This document shows, in pieces, positions 29,692-50,596 of a DNA stretch of 64,000 nucleotides. The notes beneath the pieces were generated by a model. It saw only the letters and a program-made list of their open reading frames with translations, did no database searches and was not told the origin of the DNA. The stretch spans positions 514,247 to 578,246 of the forward strand of contig NZ_JARVWP010000004.1 of assembly GCF_029846235.1 (NCBI RefSeq). The letters are read 5' to 3'. The position numbers and the translations under genes were made by a program. Each line of letters begins with the position of its first letter. Positions within the stretch are counted from its first letter, which is position 1. This stretch comes from Bradyrhizobium sp. CER78. GTDB lineage: Bacteria > Pseudomonadota > Alphaproteobacteria > Rhizobiales > Xanthobacteraceae.

Positions 29692-30308
29692 TTGAAGCGC
29701 GCCTCCAGCGCATCAACCGCAGCCTTGGTCAGAACCAGCTTCTGGCGGCGGAGAATGTCATAGACGTTGATGCCCTGGATCGGCAGCACGTCGATGTTCG
29801 GGATGTTGCGGGCCGCGGTCGCGAAACCGGCGTTCAGCTCGGCGCCGTCGATGATCAGCGCGTTGGTGAGCCCGAGGCCGGAGAAGTGACCGAGCAGCGC
29901 CTTGGTCTTGGCGGCCTCGAGCTGCGCATTGTCGATCACGATCAGCCCGCCGTCCTTGGCCTTGGCCGACAGCGCATGCTTCAGCGCGAGCGCACGCACC
30001 TTCTTCGGCAGGTCGGTCGCATGGGAGCGAACCACCGGACCGAACGCACGGCCACCGCCGCGGAACTGCGGCACGCGAGCCGAGCCGTGACGGGCGCCGC
30101 CGGTGCCCTTCTGCTTGTACATCTTCTTGCCGGTGCGCCAGACGTCGGCGCGGCCCTGGGCCTTGTGGGTGCCGGCCTGACGCTTGTTCAGCTGCCACTG
30201 CACGCAGCGCTGAATGATGTCGGCGCGGGGCTCGAGACCGAAGATCGCATCCGAGAGCTCGACGGATCCGGCGTCCTTGCCTTCAAGGGTCGTGACTTTC
30301 AGTTCCAT
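29688..30308 (-). CDS. rplD: 50S ribosomal protein uL4
   Basis: 206 aa. Exit-tunnel loop block [25 protein letters not shown] is intact. The start at 30308 ([14 protein letters not shown]) lies one base after the rplC stop; the longer frame reads into rplC. In E. coli L4 represses the S10 operon; no such leader was recognised here. Confidence 0.98.
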   Translation of the reverse strand: MELKVTTLEGKDAGSVELSDAIFGLEPRADIIQRCVQWQLNKRQAGTHKAQGRADVWRTGKKMYKQKGTGGARHGSARVPQFRGGGRAFGPVVRSHATDLPKKVRALALKHALSAKAKDGGLIVIDNAQLEAAKTKALLGHFSGLGLTNALIIDGAELNAGFATAARNIPNIDVLPIQGINVYDILRRQKLVLTKAAVDALEARFK

Positions 30309-30309
30309 C

Positions 30310-31029
30310 TCACGCGCCCTCCTTCTCGGCGGCAGCCTCGGCAGCTTCGCCGCCGGCAACCTTGAACTTGCCGGGCTTCGGGGCTTCCTTCGGCAGCGGC
30401 TTCTTGACCGCGTCGCGCACCGAGATCCAGCCGCCCTTGGAGCCGGGAACGGCGCCTTCGACGAGGATCAGGCCGCGCTCGACGTCGGTCTGCACCACGC
30501 GCAGATTGAGCGTGGTGATGCGGTCGACGCCCATGTGGCCGGGCATCTTCTTGTTCTTCCAAGTCTTGCCGGGGTCCTGACGGCCACCGGTCGAACCGAT
30601 CGAGCGGTGCGAGATCGACACACCGTGGGTGGCGCGCAGACCGCCGAAATTCCAGCGCTTCATGCCGCCGGCGAAGCCCTTACCGATCGAGGTGCCGGTC
30701 ACGTCGACGAACTGGCCGACCACGAAATGGTCCGCCTGGATTTCCGCGCCGACCGGGATCAGCGCGTCCTCGGACACGCGGAACTCGGCGACCTTGCGCT
30801 TCGGCTCGACCTTGGCAACTGCGAACTGGCCGCGTTCGGCCTTGGGCATGTACACGGTCTTGCGGGCGCCCGAACCGAGCTGCAGAGCGACATAGCCGTT
30901 CTTCTCGGTCGTGCGGTGGCCCAGCACCTGGCAGTTGCCCAACTTCAGCACGGTCACAGGGATATGCTCGCCGGTCTCCGTAAAGACCCGCGTCATCCCG
31001 ACCTTTTGTGCGATCACTCCGGAGCGCAT
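30310..31029 (-). CDS. rplC: 50S ribosomal protein uL3
   Basis: 239 aa: [61 protein letters not shown] Lys/Glu/Ala-rich tail ([17 protein letters not shown]) extends beyond the E. coli length, as in other Bradyrhizobium-type L3. Confidence 0.98.
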   Translation of the reverse strand: MRSGVIAQKVGMTRVFTETGEHIPVTVLKLGNCQVLGHRTTEKNGYVALQLGSGARKTVYMPKAERGQFAVAKVEPKRKVAEFRVSEDALIPVGAEIQADHFVVGQFVDVTGTSIGKGFAGGMKRWNFGGLRATHGVSISHRSIGSTGGRQDPGKTWKNKKMPGHMGVDRITTLNLRVVQTDVERGLILVEGAVPGSKGGWISVRDAVKKPLPKEAPKPGKFKVAGGEAAEAAAEKEGA

Positions 31030-31083
31030 CGGCGTGCTTCCTGTCTTTCTGTCCGCAAGCGGCGGACGTAAAAATCCAAAACC

Positions 31084-31392
31084 TTAGAGCTTGATCTCGA
31101 CGTCGACACCGGCGGCCAGGTCGAGCTTCATCAGCGCATCGACGGTCTGCGGGGTCGGATCGACAATGTCGAGGAGGCGCTTGTGAGTGCGCATCTCGAA
31201 TTGCTCGCGGCTCTTCTTGTCAACGTGCGGCGAACGGTTGACGGTGAACTTCTCGATGCGGGTCGGCAGCGGAATCGGTCCGCGAACCTGCGCACCGGTG
31301 CGCTTCGCCGTGTTCACGATCTCGCGGGTCGACGTATCGAGGATTCGATGGTCGAACGCCTTGAGACGGATGCGAATATTTTGGCCGTTCAT
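31084..31392 (-). CDS. rpsJ: 30S ribosomal protein uS10
   Basis: 102 aa; also NusE in antitermination complexes. [15 protein letters not shown] start and [20 protein letters not shown] block. It is separated from tuf by an 84-nt spacer that carries a family D palindrome. Confidence 0.98.
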
Positions 31393-31411
31393 TGCCGTAT
31401 TCTTTCTTTAG

Positions 31412-31468
31412 TGAGTGGCGAGTAGCGAATAGCGAATGGTGCCCCACCCGCTACTCGCCATTCCCTAT
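31412..31468. repeat. Palindromic element, family D, copy 2 (tuf-rpsJ spacer)
   Basis: Arms AGTGGCGAGTAGCG (31413-31426) and CGCTACTCGCCATT (31449-31462) pair in 12 of 14 positions, enclosing a further GCGAATGG motif. The GCGAGTAGCGAAT core matches the element at 18801-18848. A hairpin at this joint could set the tuf to rpsJ read-through ratio. Confidence 0.7.
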
Positions 31469-31476
31469 TCGCGTAC

Positions 31477-32667
<1,191 letters not shown>

Positions 32668-32707
32668 TTGACTCTCCGTTCAGTCGTTAGCTGCTAACCA
32701 ACGACAA

Positions 32708-34780
<2,073 letters not shown>

Positions 34781-34810
34781 GAGACTGTTCCTTAGATTCC
34801 GTTGTTCGCC

Positions 34811-35296
<486 letters not shown>

Positions 35297-35668
35297 TTAC
35301 TTCGGACGCTTCGCGCCGTACTTCGAACGACGCTGCTTACGGTTCTTGACGCCCTGGGTATCCAGCACGCCGCGGAGGATGTGGTAGCGCACGCCGGGCA
35401 AGTCCTTGACGCGGCCGCCGCGGATCATGACCACCGAGTGCTCCTGAAGGTTATGGCCTTCACCCGGGATGTAGCCGATCACCTCGAAGCCGTTGGTCAG
35501 GCGCACCTTGGCGACCTTACGAAGCGCCGAGTTCGGCTTCTTCGGGGTCGTGGTGTAGACGCGCGTGCACACGCCGCGCTTCTGCGGCGACTGCTGCAGC
35601 GCCGGCACCTTCTTACGCGACTTCTGCACTTCTCGCGGTTTTGCGATCAGCTGGTTGATCGTCGGCAT
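35297..35668 (-). CDS. rpsL: 30S ribosomal protein uS12
   Basis: 123 aa. The start at 35668 ([13 protein letters not shown]) is preceded by GGTGAAGG; the frame stays open 54 more codons upstream without similarity to S12. [10 protein letters not shown] and [11 protein letters not shown] retain the lysines whose substitution gives streptomycin resistance. First gene of the str operon. Confidence 0.98.
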   Translation of the reverse strand: MPTINQLIAKPREVQKSRKKVPALQQSPQKRGVCTRVYTTTPKKPNSALRKVAKVRLTNGFEVIGYIPGEGHNLQEHSVVMIRGGRVKDLPGVRYHILRGVLDTQGVKNRKQRRSKYGAKRPK

Positions 35669-36077
35669 GCAGCCTTCACCCTTTAGTTCGCGCGAAAACC
35701 TTGAATGGCTCCGCAAATTTCTTCTCGGGACTAGCCGCCCCGCACGGCCCGCTCGACGCGAATCAAATACCCGCGCAAAGCGAAATCGCGCCAACCACTC
35801 ATCGCTGAGCGGAAAGCGCATCGACGCCACAGAGGACCGCGATCCCGAACCGTTCAGCGTTCGCTGTCCGGTCCGCCACCGAGGTCATGCATCCGAATTC
35901 ACTCTCAAGAGGACGTGCTCAAGAGAACCAAAATCGTCCTGGCATTGCCTAGCTATCATCGACAGCGTTTGAGCGGCATTCGTCGAGGTTGGTGCCCGTC
36001 CGGCTCCTGAAAAAGGGCCTTCGGGTGTTCCGTTCCGACGCTGGCGTAGCTCACCGCCTGTCGTTAAGTGGGCGCCT
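35669..36077 (-). promoter_or_regulatory. Long untranslated leader of the str operon
   Basis: About 400 nt separate the promoter candidate at 36078-36105 from rpsL. No convincing protein or RNA gene is visible on either strand. Its length suggests a structured leader, but no known ribosomal-protein leader was recognised. Confidence 0.4.
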
Positions 36078-36105
36078 TGTATAATCGAGAGATAGTGAAG
36101 TCAAG
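36078..36105 (-). promoter_or_regulatory. Promoter candidate for rpsL (str operon)
   Basis: CTTGAC (36100-36105) and TATACA (36078-36083) on the minus strand with a 16-bp spacer, close to the alphaproteobacterial housekeeping consensus. It is the only good pair in the 700-bp gap. Confidence 0.6.
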
Positions 36106-36241
36106 CAAAACGACAAGCAAAGAAACGCCTCTGCCGCTTGCGGATTTCGCATTCCGCCGACGCCCGCCGGGCGACGAAATATGACAGCTTCCATGCCTCC
36201 CCTCGCCCAATCCGAATCGTCGGCACGACAACGGGCTCATG

Positions 36242-36257
36242 TTTCACCCGGGTAAAA
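36242..36257. promoter_or_regulatory. Palindrome upstream of the flavin monooxygenase
   Basis: TTTCACCCGGGTAAAA, an ACCCGGGT core with TTT/AAA flanks and one mismatch pair, in an AT-rich patch 110 bp before the monooxygenase start. It could be an operator; no cognate regulator gene is adjacent. Confidence 0.35.
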
Positions 36258-36367
36258 TATGAATAGAAACAATTCTCCCCAGTTTCGGCCTGAAGGCAAA
36301 TTTCGAAACTAAGCCTTTATTTGCCATTCGCAGCGCAAAAATCGCGACTACGGCCACGGAAGCTCTC

Positions 36368-37576
36368 ATGCGGTACACCGACATCGCGATCATCGGCGGA
36401 GGTCTTGCGGGCTCGATCGCAGCCGCCATGCTCGGCCGTGCCGGAATACCGACCGTGCTGATCGACCCGCACCGGGTCTATCCCTTCGATTTCCGCGTCG
36501 AAAAGATCGGCGGCGACCTCCAGCTCGAGCGATTCGCCAGGACCGGCCTTGCCGAATCCGTGCTCCGCTCGGCGACACTGGACGGCGAGAACTGGATCGC
36601 GCGATTCGGCTTTCTGCTCGACCGGCAGCCCAGCCGGCAGTACGGCATCATGTACGACGCGCTGATCGCGGCGATTCGGGACGAAATCGCGGGGCCGGCG
36701 GAGTTCATCTGCGACAAGGTCGTCGACGTCGCGACCAGCTCCGAACGGCAGAAGGTCGTGCTTTCCAACGGCGAGGAGATCTCGGCACGCCTCGTGGTGC
36801 TCGCCAACGGCCTGAACGTCGGGCTGCGCCGGATGCTCGGCATCGAGCGGCTGGTCACCAGCAATTGCCACTCGATCTCGCTCGGCTTCGATTTCGTCCC
36901 CGTCGGCCGGCCCGCCTTCCCGTTCGCGGCCATGACCTATTTCTCGGAGCGGCCGAGCGACCTCATCCCCTACATCACGCTGTTTCCGATCGGAAACCGG
37001 ATGCGCGCCAACCTCTTCACCTACCGCCAGGCCGACGACCCCTGGCTGCGGACGATGCGGCGCAATCCGGTCGAGACCCTGAACGCCGCGCTGCCGCGGC
37101 TGCGCCGGCTCACCGGCGAATTCGGCGTCGCCGGCGACATCAAGGTCCGGCCCGCCGACGTCTATGTCAGCACCGGCTATCGGCAGGCCGGCGTCGTCCT
37201 GGTCGGCGACGCCTTCGCCAGCACCTGCCCGGTCACCGGCACCGGAACCGACAAGGTGTTCACCGACGTGTCCCAGCTCTGCAACGTCCATATCCCGGCC
37301 TGGCTTGCCACCGACGGCATGGGCGAGGAGAAGATTGCCGCGTTCTACGACGATCCGGTCAAGACCGAATGCGACGCCTGGTCGAACGCCAAGGCCTTCA
37401 GCTTCCGCGAGGTATCGATCGGCAGCGGCCCCTACTGGCAGGCCCAGCGCTGGGCGCGCTTCCTCGGCTATCTCGGCCGCGGCACGCTGCGCCGGCTGCA
37501 CCGCCCGCAGGCGGCCTCGGCAACACGGACGGCCAATCAGTTCCGGCAACGTCCGCAGGCGGCGGACAGGGCGTAG
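36368..37576 (+). CDS. FAD-dependent monooxygenase (UbiH/halogenase-like flavoprotein)
   Basis: 402-aa single-component flavoprotein. The N-terminal FAD motif IAIIGGGLAGSIAAAML (6-22), ARLVVLANG near 152 and the second FAD block VVLVGDAFASTCPVTGTGTD near 280 identify the p-hydroxybenzoate-hydroxylase class, which hydroxylates or halogenates small molecules. There is no membrane segment. GGAAG lies 6 nt before the ATG. It converges on the ABC exporter across 33 nt and sits in the insertion between rpsL and rpoC. The substrate is unknown. Confidence 0.82.
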   Translation: MRYTDIAIIGGGLAGSIAAAMLGRAGIPTVLIDPHRVYPFDFRVEKIGGDLQLERFARTGLAESVLRSATLDGENWIARFGFLLDRQPSRQYGIMYDALIAAIRDEIAGPAEFICDKVVDVATSSERQKVVLSNGEEISARLVVLANGLNVGLRRMLGIERLVTSNCHSISLGFDFVPVGRPAFPFAAMTYFSERPSDLIPYITLFPIGNRMRANLFTYRQADDPWLRTMRRNPVETLNAALPRLRRLTGEFGVAGDIKVRPADVYVSTGYRQAGVVLVGDAFASTCPVTGTGTDKVFTDVSQLCNVHIPAWLATDGMGEEKIAAFYDDPVKTECDAWSNAKAFSFREVSIGSGPYWQAQRWARFLGYLGRGTLRRLHRPQAASATRTANQFRQRPQAADRA

Positions 37577-37609
37577 CGACCGGAGGTCACGAGCCACGAG
37601 GCGCGGGCG

Positions 37610-39682
37610 TCACGCCTCCTCGTCTTCGTCCTCATCCTCGTCGTCTTCATCCTCGTCGTCTTCGTCATCGTCGTCATCGTCGTCTTCGTCGTCCGCATCG
37701 TGATGCACGTGTCCCTGGTCGTCCCACAGCTTGCGGTACACGCCATTCCGGGACAGCAGCGCCTCATGCGAGCCGCGCTCGATCGCCCTGCCGCCTGAGA
37801 TCACGATGATCTCGTCCATCTCGACCACCGAGGTCAGGCGGTGCGTCGACCAGATCATGGTGCGGCCCTCCGCGACCTTGAGCAGCGTGCGGTTGATCGC
37901 GGCCTCCGTCGTCTGATCCAGCGCCGAGGTCGCCTCGTCGAGCAGCAGCACCGACGGATTGCGGATCAGCGCGCGCGCGATCGCGATGCGCTGGCGCTGG
38001 CCGCCGGACAAGGTATCGCCGCGCTCGCCGACCGACGTGTCGTAGCGCTGCGGCAGGCTCATGATGTAGCGATGGATCTCGGCCTTCTTCGCGGCCTCCT
38101 CGACCTCCGCGTCGGTGGCCCCTTCCTTGCCGAGCCGGATGTTCTCGCGGATCGACATGTTGAACAGCATGTTCTCCTGGAACACGACCGCCATGTTCGC
38201 CCGCAGCGACTCGCGCGTCACCCGGCGGATATCGACGCCGTCGATGGCGACGCGGCCCTCGTCCGGCACGTAGAGCCGCAGGATCAGGTTGATCAGCGTG
38301 CTCTTGCCGGAGCCGCTGGGACCCACGATCGCAATGCTCTTGCCGGCATTGAGCTTGAGGCTGAGATTGTCCAGCACCGGCGTCTGCGCCCCCTCATACT
38401 GGAAGGTGACGCGCTCGAACGAGATGTCGTTGGTGATCCGCGGCAGGTCCGGCGCACCGGGACGGTCGGCGCCGCGGGTCGGCTCGTCGAGCAGTTCCTG
38501 GATGTGCCGCACCGCCGCCGCCGACGAGATCGACACCGGGATGAAATGCATGAGATGGGCGATGTTGTACGACACCTCCCAGAACGCGCTCTCGAAGGTC
38601 ACGAAGGTGCCGACCGTGATCTGCCCCTTGGTGGCGAGATAGGCGCCGATCGCCAGCACCACGAGGTGGAGCAGCAGCACCGCGATGGTGACGGTGCGCT
38701 CCACCATGGTCGACAGGAACATGGCCGAGGCGGCCTTGGCCCGGACGTCGCGGTTGCGCAGCGTGAACCAGCCGAGCGCCCGGCGCTGCAGGTTGAACGC
38801 CTTCACCACCGCCTGCGCGGCGACGTTCTCCTGCACGGTTCCGAGCAACGCGGCTTCGTTCTGTTTCTGCTCGTAATTGGCCTGCACCGCCTTGGGCGTC
38901 AGGATGCGCGGCCCGATCAGCGTGATCGGAAACACCAGCAGGGCGACCGCGGCCAGCTGCCAGTTCAGGAACAGCATCAGGATGATGCCGGCGATCAATT
39001 CGAAGCCCGGCAGCGCCGCGCTGTTGGCGAAGGTCTTGACCGAGCCCTCGAAGGCCGACAGGTCGATCGAGAAGCGCGACAGGATCTCGCCGCGCTTGGT
39101 GCGCGCGAAATAGGCCGACGGCAGGTTCTGGACGTGCTCGAAGATGCGGGTCCGGACGTCGGCGATGATGCCGGCGCCGAGCCGCGCATCCCAGCGCTCG
39201 TACCAGACCGCGATGATCGAGGTGACGATGCCGGCGACCGCGAGCACGCCGAGGATCTTGTAGAGCGCCTGGAAATCCTCTTCGCCGAGCGCGTCGTCGA
39301 TCAGGAATTTCAGGCTGAGCGGCATGATGACGTTGAACAACGTCTCGACCAGCACGCCGATGGTGACGAACGCGAGCGGCTTCTTGTAGTTGGTCAGGAT
39401 CGGCTTGATGAAGCCATAGATCGTCGACAGCGCGCCGGCGGCTTCCCTGGCGGTGAAGACGACGAGATCCTCGTCATCATCATCGTCAAGCTCGAACTCG
39501 TCCTCCTCCTCGTCGTTCTCATCTTCGTCGTCGGCCGGTGCCGCGGCCGGCTTCGCCGAGGCTGCCGCTGCAGGCGGACCGGCCACCGGCGCCGGCTTCT
39601 TCTTCAGCTCGGGATCGTCGGCCGCCGATCTCGTCGGATCGTCTGATGCAGGAGGTCTTGATGCAGGAGGTCTTGGCGCCAT
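37610..39682 (-). CDS. ABC transporter, fused permease/ATPase, with acidic N- and C-terminal extensions
   Basis: 690-aa half-size exporter. Residues 1-70 are Pro/Ala-rich then acidic (DDEDENDEEEDEFELDDDDD); a six-TM domain spans about 85-380; the ATPase has Walker A GPSGSGKST (~450), signature LSGGQRQR (~553), Walker B VLLLDEATSALD and H-loop STHRL. The last ~32 residues are almost wholly Asp/Glu after HVHHDADDED. It resembles lipid-A, glucan or drug exporters; the substrate is unknown. The start at 39682 follows a -10/-35 pair at 39753-39781; a longer frame adds 19 residues. Confidence 0.88.
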   Translation of the reverse strand: MAPRPPASRPPASDDPTRSAADDPELKKKPAPVAGPPAAAASAKPAAAPADDEDENDEEEDEFELDDDDDEDLVVFTAREAAGALSTIYGFIKPILTNYKKPLAFVTIGVLVETLFNVIMPLSLKFLIDDALGEEDFQALYKILGVLAVAGIVTSIIAVWYERWDARLGAGIIADVRTRIFEHVQNLPSAYFARTKRGEILSRFSIDLSAFEGSVKTFANSAALPGFELIAGIILMLFLNWQLAAVALLVFPITLIGPRILTPKAVQANYEQKQNEAALLGTVQENVAAQAVVKAFNLQRRALGWFTLRNRDVRAKAASAMFLSTMVERTVTIAVLLLHLVVLAIGAYLATKGQITVGTFVTFESAFWEVSYNIAHLMHFIPVSISSAAAVRHIQELLDEPTRGADRPGAPDLPRITNDISFERVTFQYEGAQTPVLDNLSLKLNAGKSIAIVGPSGSGKSTLINLILRLYVPDEGRVAIDGVDIRRVTRESLRANMAVVFQENMLFNMSIRENIRLGKEGATDAEVEEAAKKAEIHRYIMSLPQRYDTSVGERGDTLSGGQRQRIAIARALIRNPSVLLLDEATSALDQTTEAAINRTLLKVAEGRTMIWSTHRLTSVVEMDEIIVISGGRAIERGSHEALLSRNGVYRKLWDDQGHVHHDADDEDDDDDDDEDDEDEDDEDEDEDEEA
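39645..39674 (-). repeat. 15-bp direct repeat at the start of the ABC exporter gene
   Basis: Two perfect copies of GATGCAGGAGGTCTT (plus strand) encode the repeated pentapeptide RPPAS at residues 4-13. Confidence 0.8.
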
Positions 39683-39752
39683 GAAACCAACCGATGCTCC
39701 ACGGCCGGCATGACCGCAAATCGAACCCGCAGCTGACAACGCTGCGGCCGCA

Positions 39753-39781
39753 ATTCTATGCGATCACAGAGAATTCGGCAA
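39753..39781 (-). promoter_or_regulatory. Promoter candidate for the ABC exporter
   Basis: TTGCCG-N17-TAGAAT on the minus strand, 70 nt before the exporter start and downstream of the oxidase-methyltransferase stop. It suggests the exporter can be transcribed apart from the upstream gene. Confidence 0.5.
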
Positions 39782-39908
39782 AGCGTTTGCAACAGCGCGA
39801 CGCGCAGCGACACCCTCCCGTGGATTCGGGATCACAGGTTGGGCCGTCGTTCGACAATTGGTTGGCGCAAGGCCGATCGCCTTGCATCGCACCCTGCTTG
39901 TCTTGTCG

Positions 39909-41969
39909 CTAGTCGTCGAGGTCGGCCTCGACCTTGTCGAAGAACGAATAACGCAGGCTGTCGGAGTCGGCGTACCACTGCCCCGGCCCCTTGTTGGCGG
40001 CGAGCGTCAACGTCCACAGCGCATCGGTGCAGTCGCGGCGGTGCATCGACAGGTCGAAGCCGTTGCCGAAGAACAGTTCCGACCATTCCCACCAGGTGCC
40101 GAGCTTCTTCACGCCGCGCAGCAGATCGTAGCGATCGATCACCGCCGGCGCCATGTCCGAGGTCACCGACGCGAATACGACGCCGGTCTTGACCACGCGG
40201 TTGAGCTCGCGCACCCCGCGCACGACCTGCTTCTCGCCGAGATGGCACAGCGAGGTCTCGAACACGAAGTCGAACTCATTGTCCTTGAACGGCATGTCGG
40301 CGATCGAGCCGAGCTTGTTGTACTTCTTGAGCGCCTTCGGCGTCTTGCCGTGGATGTAGCGGTTGTTCTCGATGCCCCAGGCATCGATGCCGCGCTCGCG
40401 CAGCGCGCCGACCAATTCGCCGCTGGCGGAGCCGGCGATCAGCAGCTTGTAGCCCTTCGCCCTGCCCCAGACCGTCTTGATCAGGTCGGTCAGATAGGCC
40501 GGGTCGGTGAAGTTGCGCCAGACTTCGCCGTAGGGACCGGCGCCGCGATAATTGTCGAAATAGGCGCGGTCGATCTTGTCGGACAGCGTGCCTTCGTCCT
40601 GCGCGCGGGCGCGGCGCAGCCGCATCATCTCGGTGACGACGATGTCGGTAGCGGCATCGGAGGAATCGAGCAGCCCGTTCAGCGTCGAATCGAACAGATA
40701 GTCGCCGACTACCACGAGGCCGGGGTGCTCCTTCGGCTCGGGACGATGGTTGGTCATGACGTCGCGCACCGGCAGGCCACCCGGCAGCGCATTGACCGAC
40801 GACAGCCAGCGGTGGGTCTTGCCCTCGAGGAAGTGTTCGCGGGCATCGCCGAGCGAGGCCGGCAGCGACTTCAGCGCGGCGTCGATCAGTTCCTCGTCGC
40901 TGAGATTGGCGTAGGCGAGCGCGTCGGAGCCGGCGATCAGCCAGTTCAGCACGCCGTGCTTGCCGACGTCGTGGCGCGCGCCCTCATTGTAGACGCAGCA
41001 GCCGCCGAACGCCTCCGACATGAACCAGGCGCCTGGGATCTTCTCGCCCCAGAACGGCTCGTCGAACAGGATCGAGACACGCAGATAGTGCGCGGGCCGG
41101 TCGAAATAGGCGACGTGCTTGACCATCGACTTGCGCAGCTGCTCGCCGTCCCAGCGCATGGTCGCGAGCCAGGAGTGCGGCAGGCAGACCAGCACGAGGT
41201 CGAAGTCGCGCGTCTCCGGCCCCTTGCCGTTCATCATGTTGAGCTGGTAGCGGCCGGCCGCGGTCTTGCCGACCTTGAGGACGCGATGGTTGAGCTGGAT
41301 GTCGGCGCTGACCTCCGAGCGCAGGCAATCGATCAGCTGCTCGTTGCCGTTCTGGATCGAATACAGGCCGATATAGCCGTCGACGTCCATCACGTAGTTC
41401 TTCAGCGCGTTGAGGCCGTTGGTGTTGTGGCTCTCGGTCGCGATGTCGGAGCGCGCCATCACCTTGAAGAACCGCTTGGCGGTCGCGTCCTCGACCTCCT
41501 CGTCGAGGATCTGCTCGGCGGTCTTGTAGGCCCAGGGATGCTCGTTGTCGTGGGCGCCGATGCCCTCGTAGTACTCGTGCGGCGACACCAGGTCGGCGCA
41601 GCGCTTGCGGAATGCCTCGATCGCGGCCGCGGTCTTCGCGCCGTATTTGCGGCGCATGCCCGGGACGTCGGCGAGCAGCTCGCCGTCGAGGTGCACCTGC
41701 TCGGCATCCATGGGGATCGTCTGCAGGCCGAAATGCTGGATCAGCTCGCGCAGCGGGTCGGGTCCCGTCATCGAGTAGTCGTAGATCTCGGCAACGCCGG
41801 CCTCGTACATCGCCGGCGCGCTGTCGAATTTGCGCGTGACGATCTTGCCGCCGAGGCGGTTCGACGCCTCGAAGATGGTCACGCGGCAGAGGTCGCCGAG
41901 TTTGCGCTTCAAATACCAGGCGCTCATCAGCCCCCCGGGGCCGCCGCCTACGATAGCCAAGTCGAGCAT
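39909..41969 (-). CDS. Fused FAD amine oxidase / SAM-dependent methyltransferase
   Basis: 686 aa in two parts. Residues 1-460 form an amine-oxidase/protoporphyrinogen-oxidase-like flavoprotein: LAIVGGGPGGLMSAWYL at 3-19, FEASNRLGGKI, LPGGLPVRDVM and the closing FAD block LVVVGDYLFDSTLNGLLDSSD. Residues 480-686 form a class I methyltransferase-like domain with motif KLLIAGSASGELVGAL (~508), GIENNR, and DMPFKDNEFDFVFETSLCHLG. The start at 41969 is nine codons inside a longer frame and has GGAA upstream. No signal peptide. The frame is continuous, so this is a real fusion. The substrate is unknown. Confidence 0.85.
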   Translation of the reverse strand: MLDLAIVGGGPGGLMSAWYLKRKLGDLCRVTIFEASNRLGGKIVTRKFDSAPAMYEAGVAEIYDYSMTGPDPLRELIQHFGLQTIPMDAEQVHLDGELLADVPGMRRKYGAKTAAAIEAFRKRCADLVSPHEYYEGIGAHDNEHPWAYKTAEQILDEEVEDATAKRFFKVMARSDIATESHNTNGLNALKNYVMDVDGYIGLYSIQNGNEQLIDCLRSEVSADIQLNHRVLKVGKTAAGRYQLNMMNGKGPETRDFDLVLVCLPHSWLATMRWDGEQLRKSMVKHVAYFDRPAHYLRVSILFDEPFWGEKIPGAWFMSEAFGGCCVYNEGARHDVGKHGVLNWLIAGSDALAYANLSDEELIDAALKSLPASLGDAREHFLEGKTHRWLSSVNALPGGLPVRDVMTNHRPEPKEHPGLVVVGDYLFDSTLNGLLDSSDAATDIVVTEMMRLRRARAQDEGTLSDKIDRAYFDNYRGAGPYGEVWRNFTDPAYLTDLIKTVWGRAKGYKLLIAGSASGELVGALRERGIDAWGIENNRYIHGKTPKALKKYNKLGSIADMPFKDNEFDFVFETSLCHLGEKQVVRGVRELNRVVKTGVVFASVTSDMAPAVIDRYDLLRGVKKLGTWWEWSELFFGNGFDLSMHRRDCTDALWTLTLAANKGPGQWYADSDSLRYSFFDKVEADLDD

Positions 41970-42091
41970 ATGGATTCCGTCGCTTCCGGCAGCCAAACGG
42001 CCGGTCTAAGTCACCCTAGCAAAAGCACTTTTTTGCCTGAAGGGAAGATGAACAAACTGCGTCCCAGCACCGCAGCAGGGAAAGAAAGCAG

Positions 42092-42118
42092 CAAAAAGGC
42101 CGGCAAAACGCCGGCCTT
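42092..42118 (-). terminator. Intrinsic terminator after rpoC
   Basis: Perfect 7-bp GGCCGGC/GCCGGCC stem extended by A-T pairs, followed on the minus strand by TTTTTG. It lies 29 nt after the rpoC stop and separates rpoBC from the oxidase-methyltransferase gene. Confidence 0.9.
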
Positions 42119-42146
42119 CTCGCCATTACCGTAGTCTTGCGGAGGC

Positions 42147-46349
<4,203 letters not shown>

Positions 46350-46477
46350 GGTCTTCTCCTCGCGTGCCGATCGTCACCGGCAGCAAATTCGAAAGTTTTA
46401 GTCAGCGCGCGCCCCACTCAACGTCCGAGCAGAGCGCGAAGGCCCGGCGCGTCTCGCGCCGGGCATCAATCACAGCG

Positions 46478-50596
<4,119 letters not shown>

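Noticed and set aside
37610..37710. Possible CRISPR-like or simple-repeat array (GTCGTC/CTCATC runs)
   Set aside because: It is the coding sequence of the exporter's Asp/Glu tail, with no spacer-repeat periodicity.
39909..41969. Assembly or frameshift artefact joining two genes
   Set aside because: No stop, start or ribosome site lies at the domain boundary and both halves keep conserved motifs in the same frame, so a genuine fusion is preferred.
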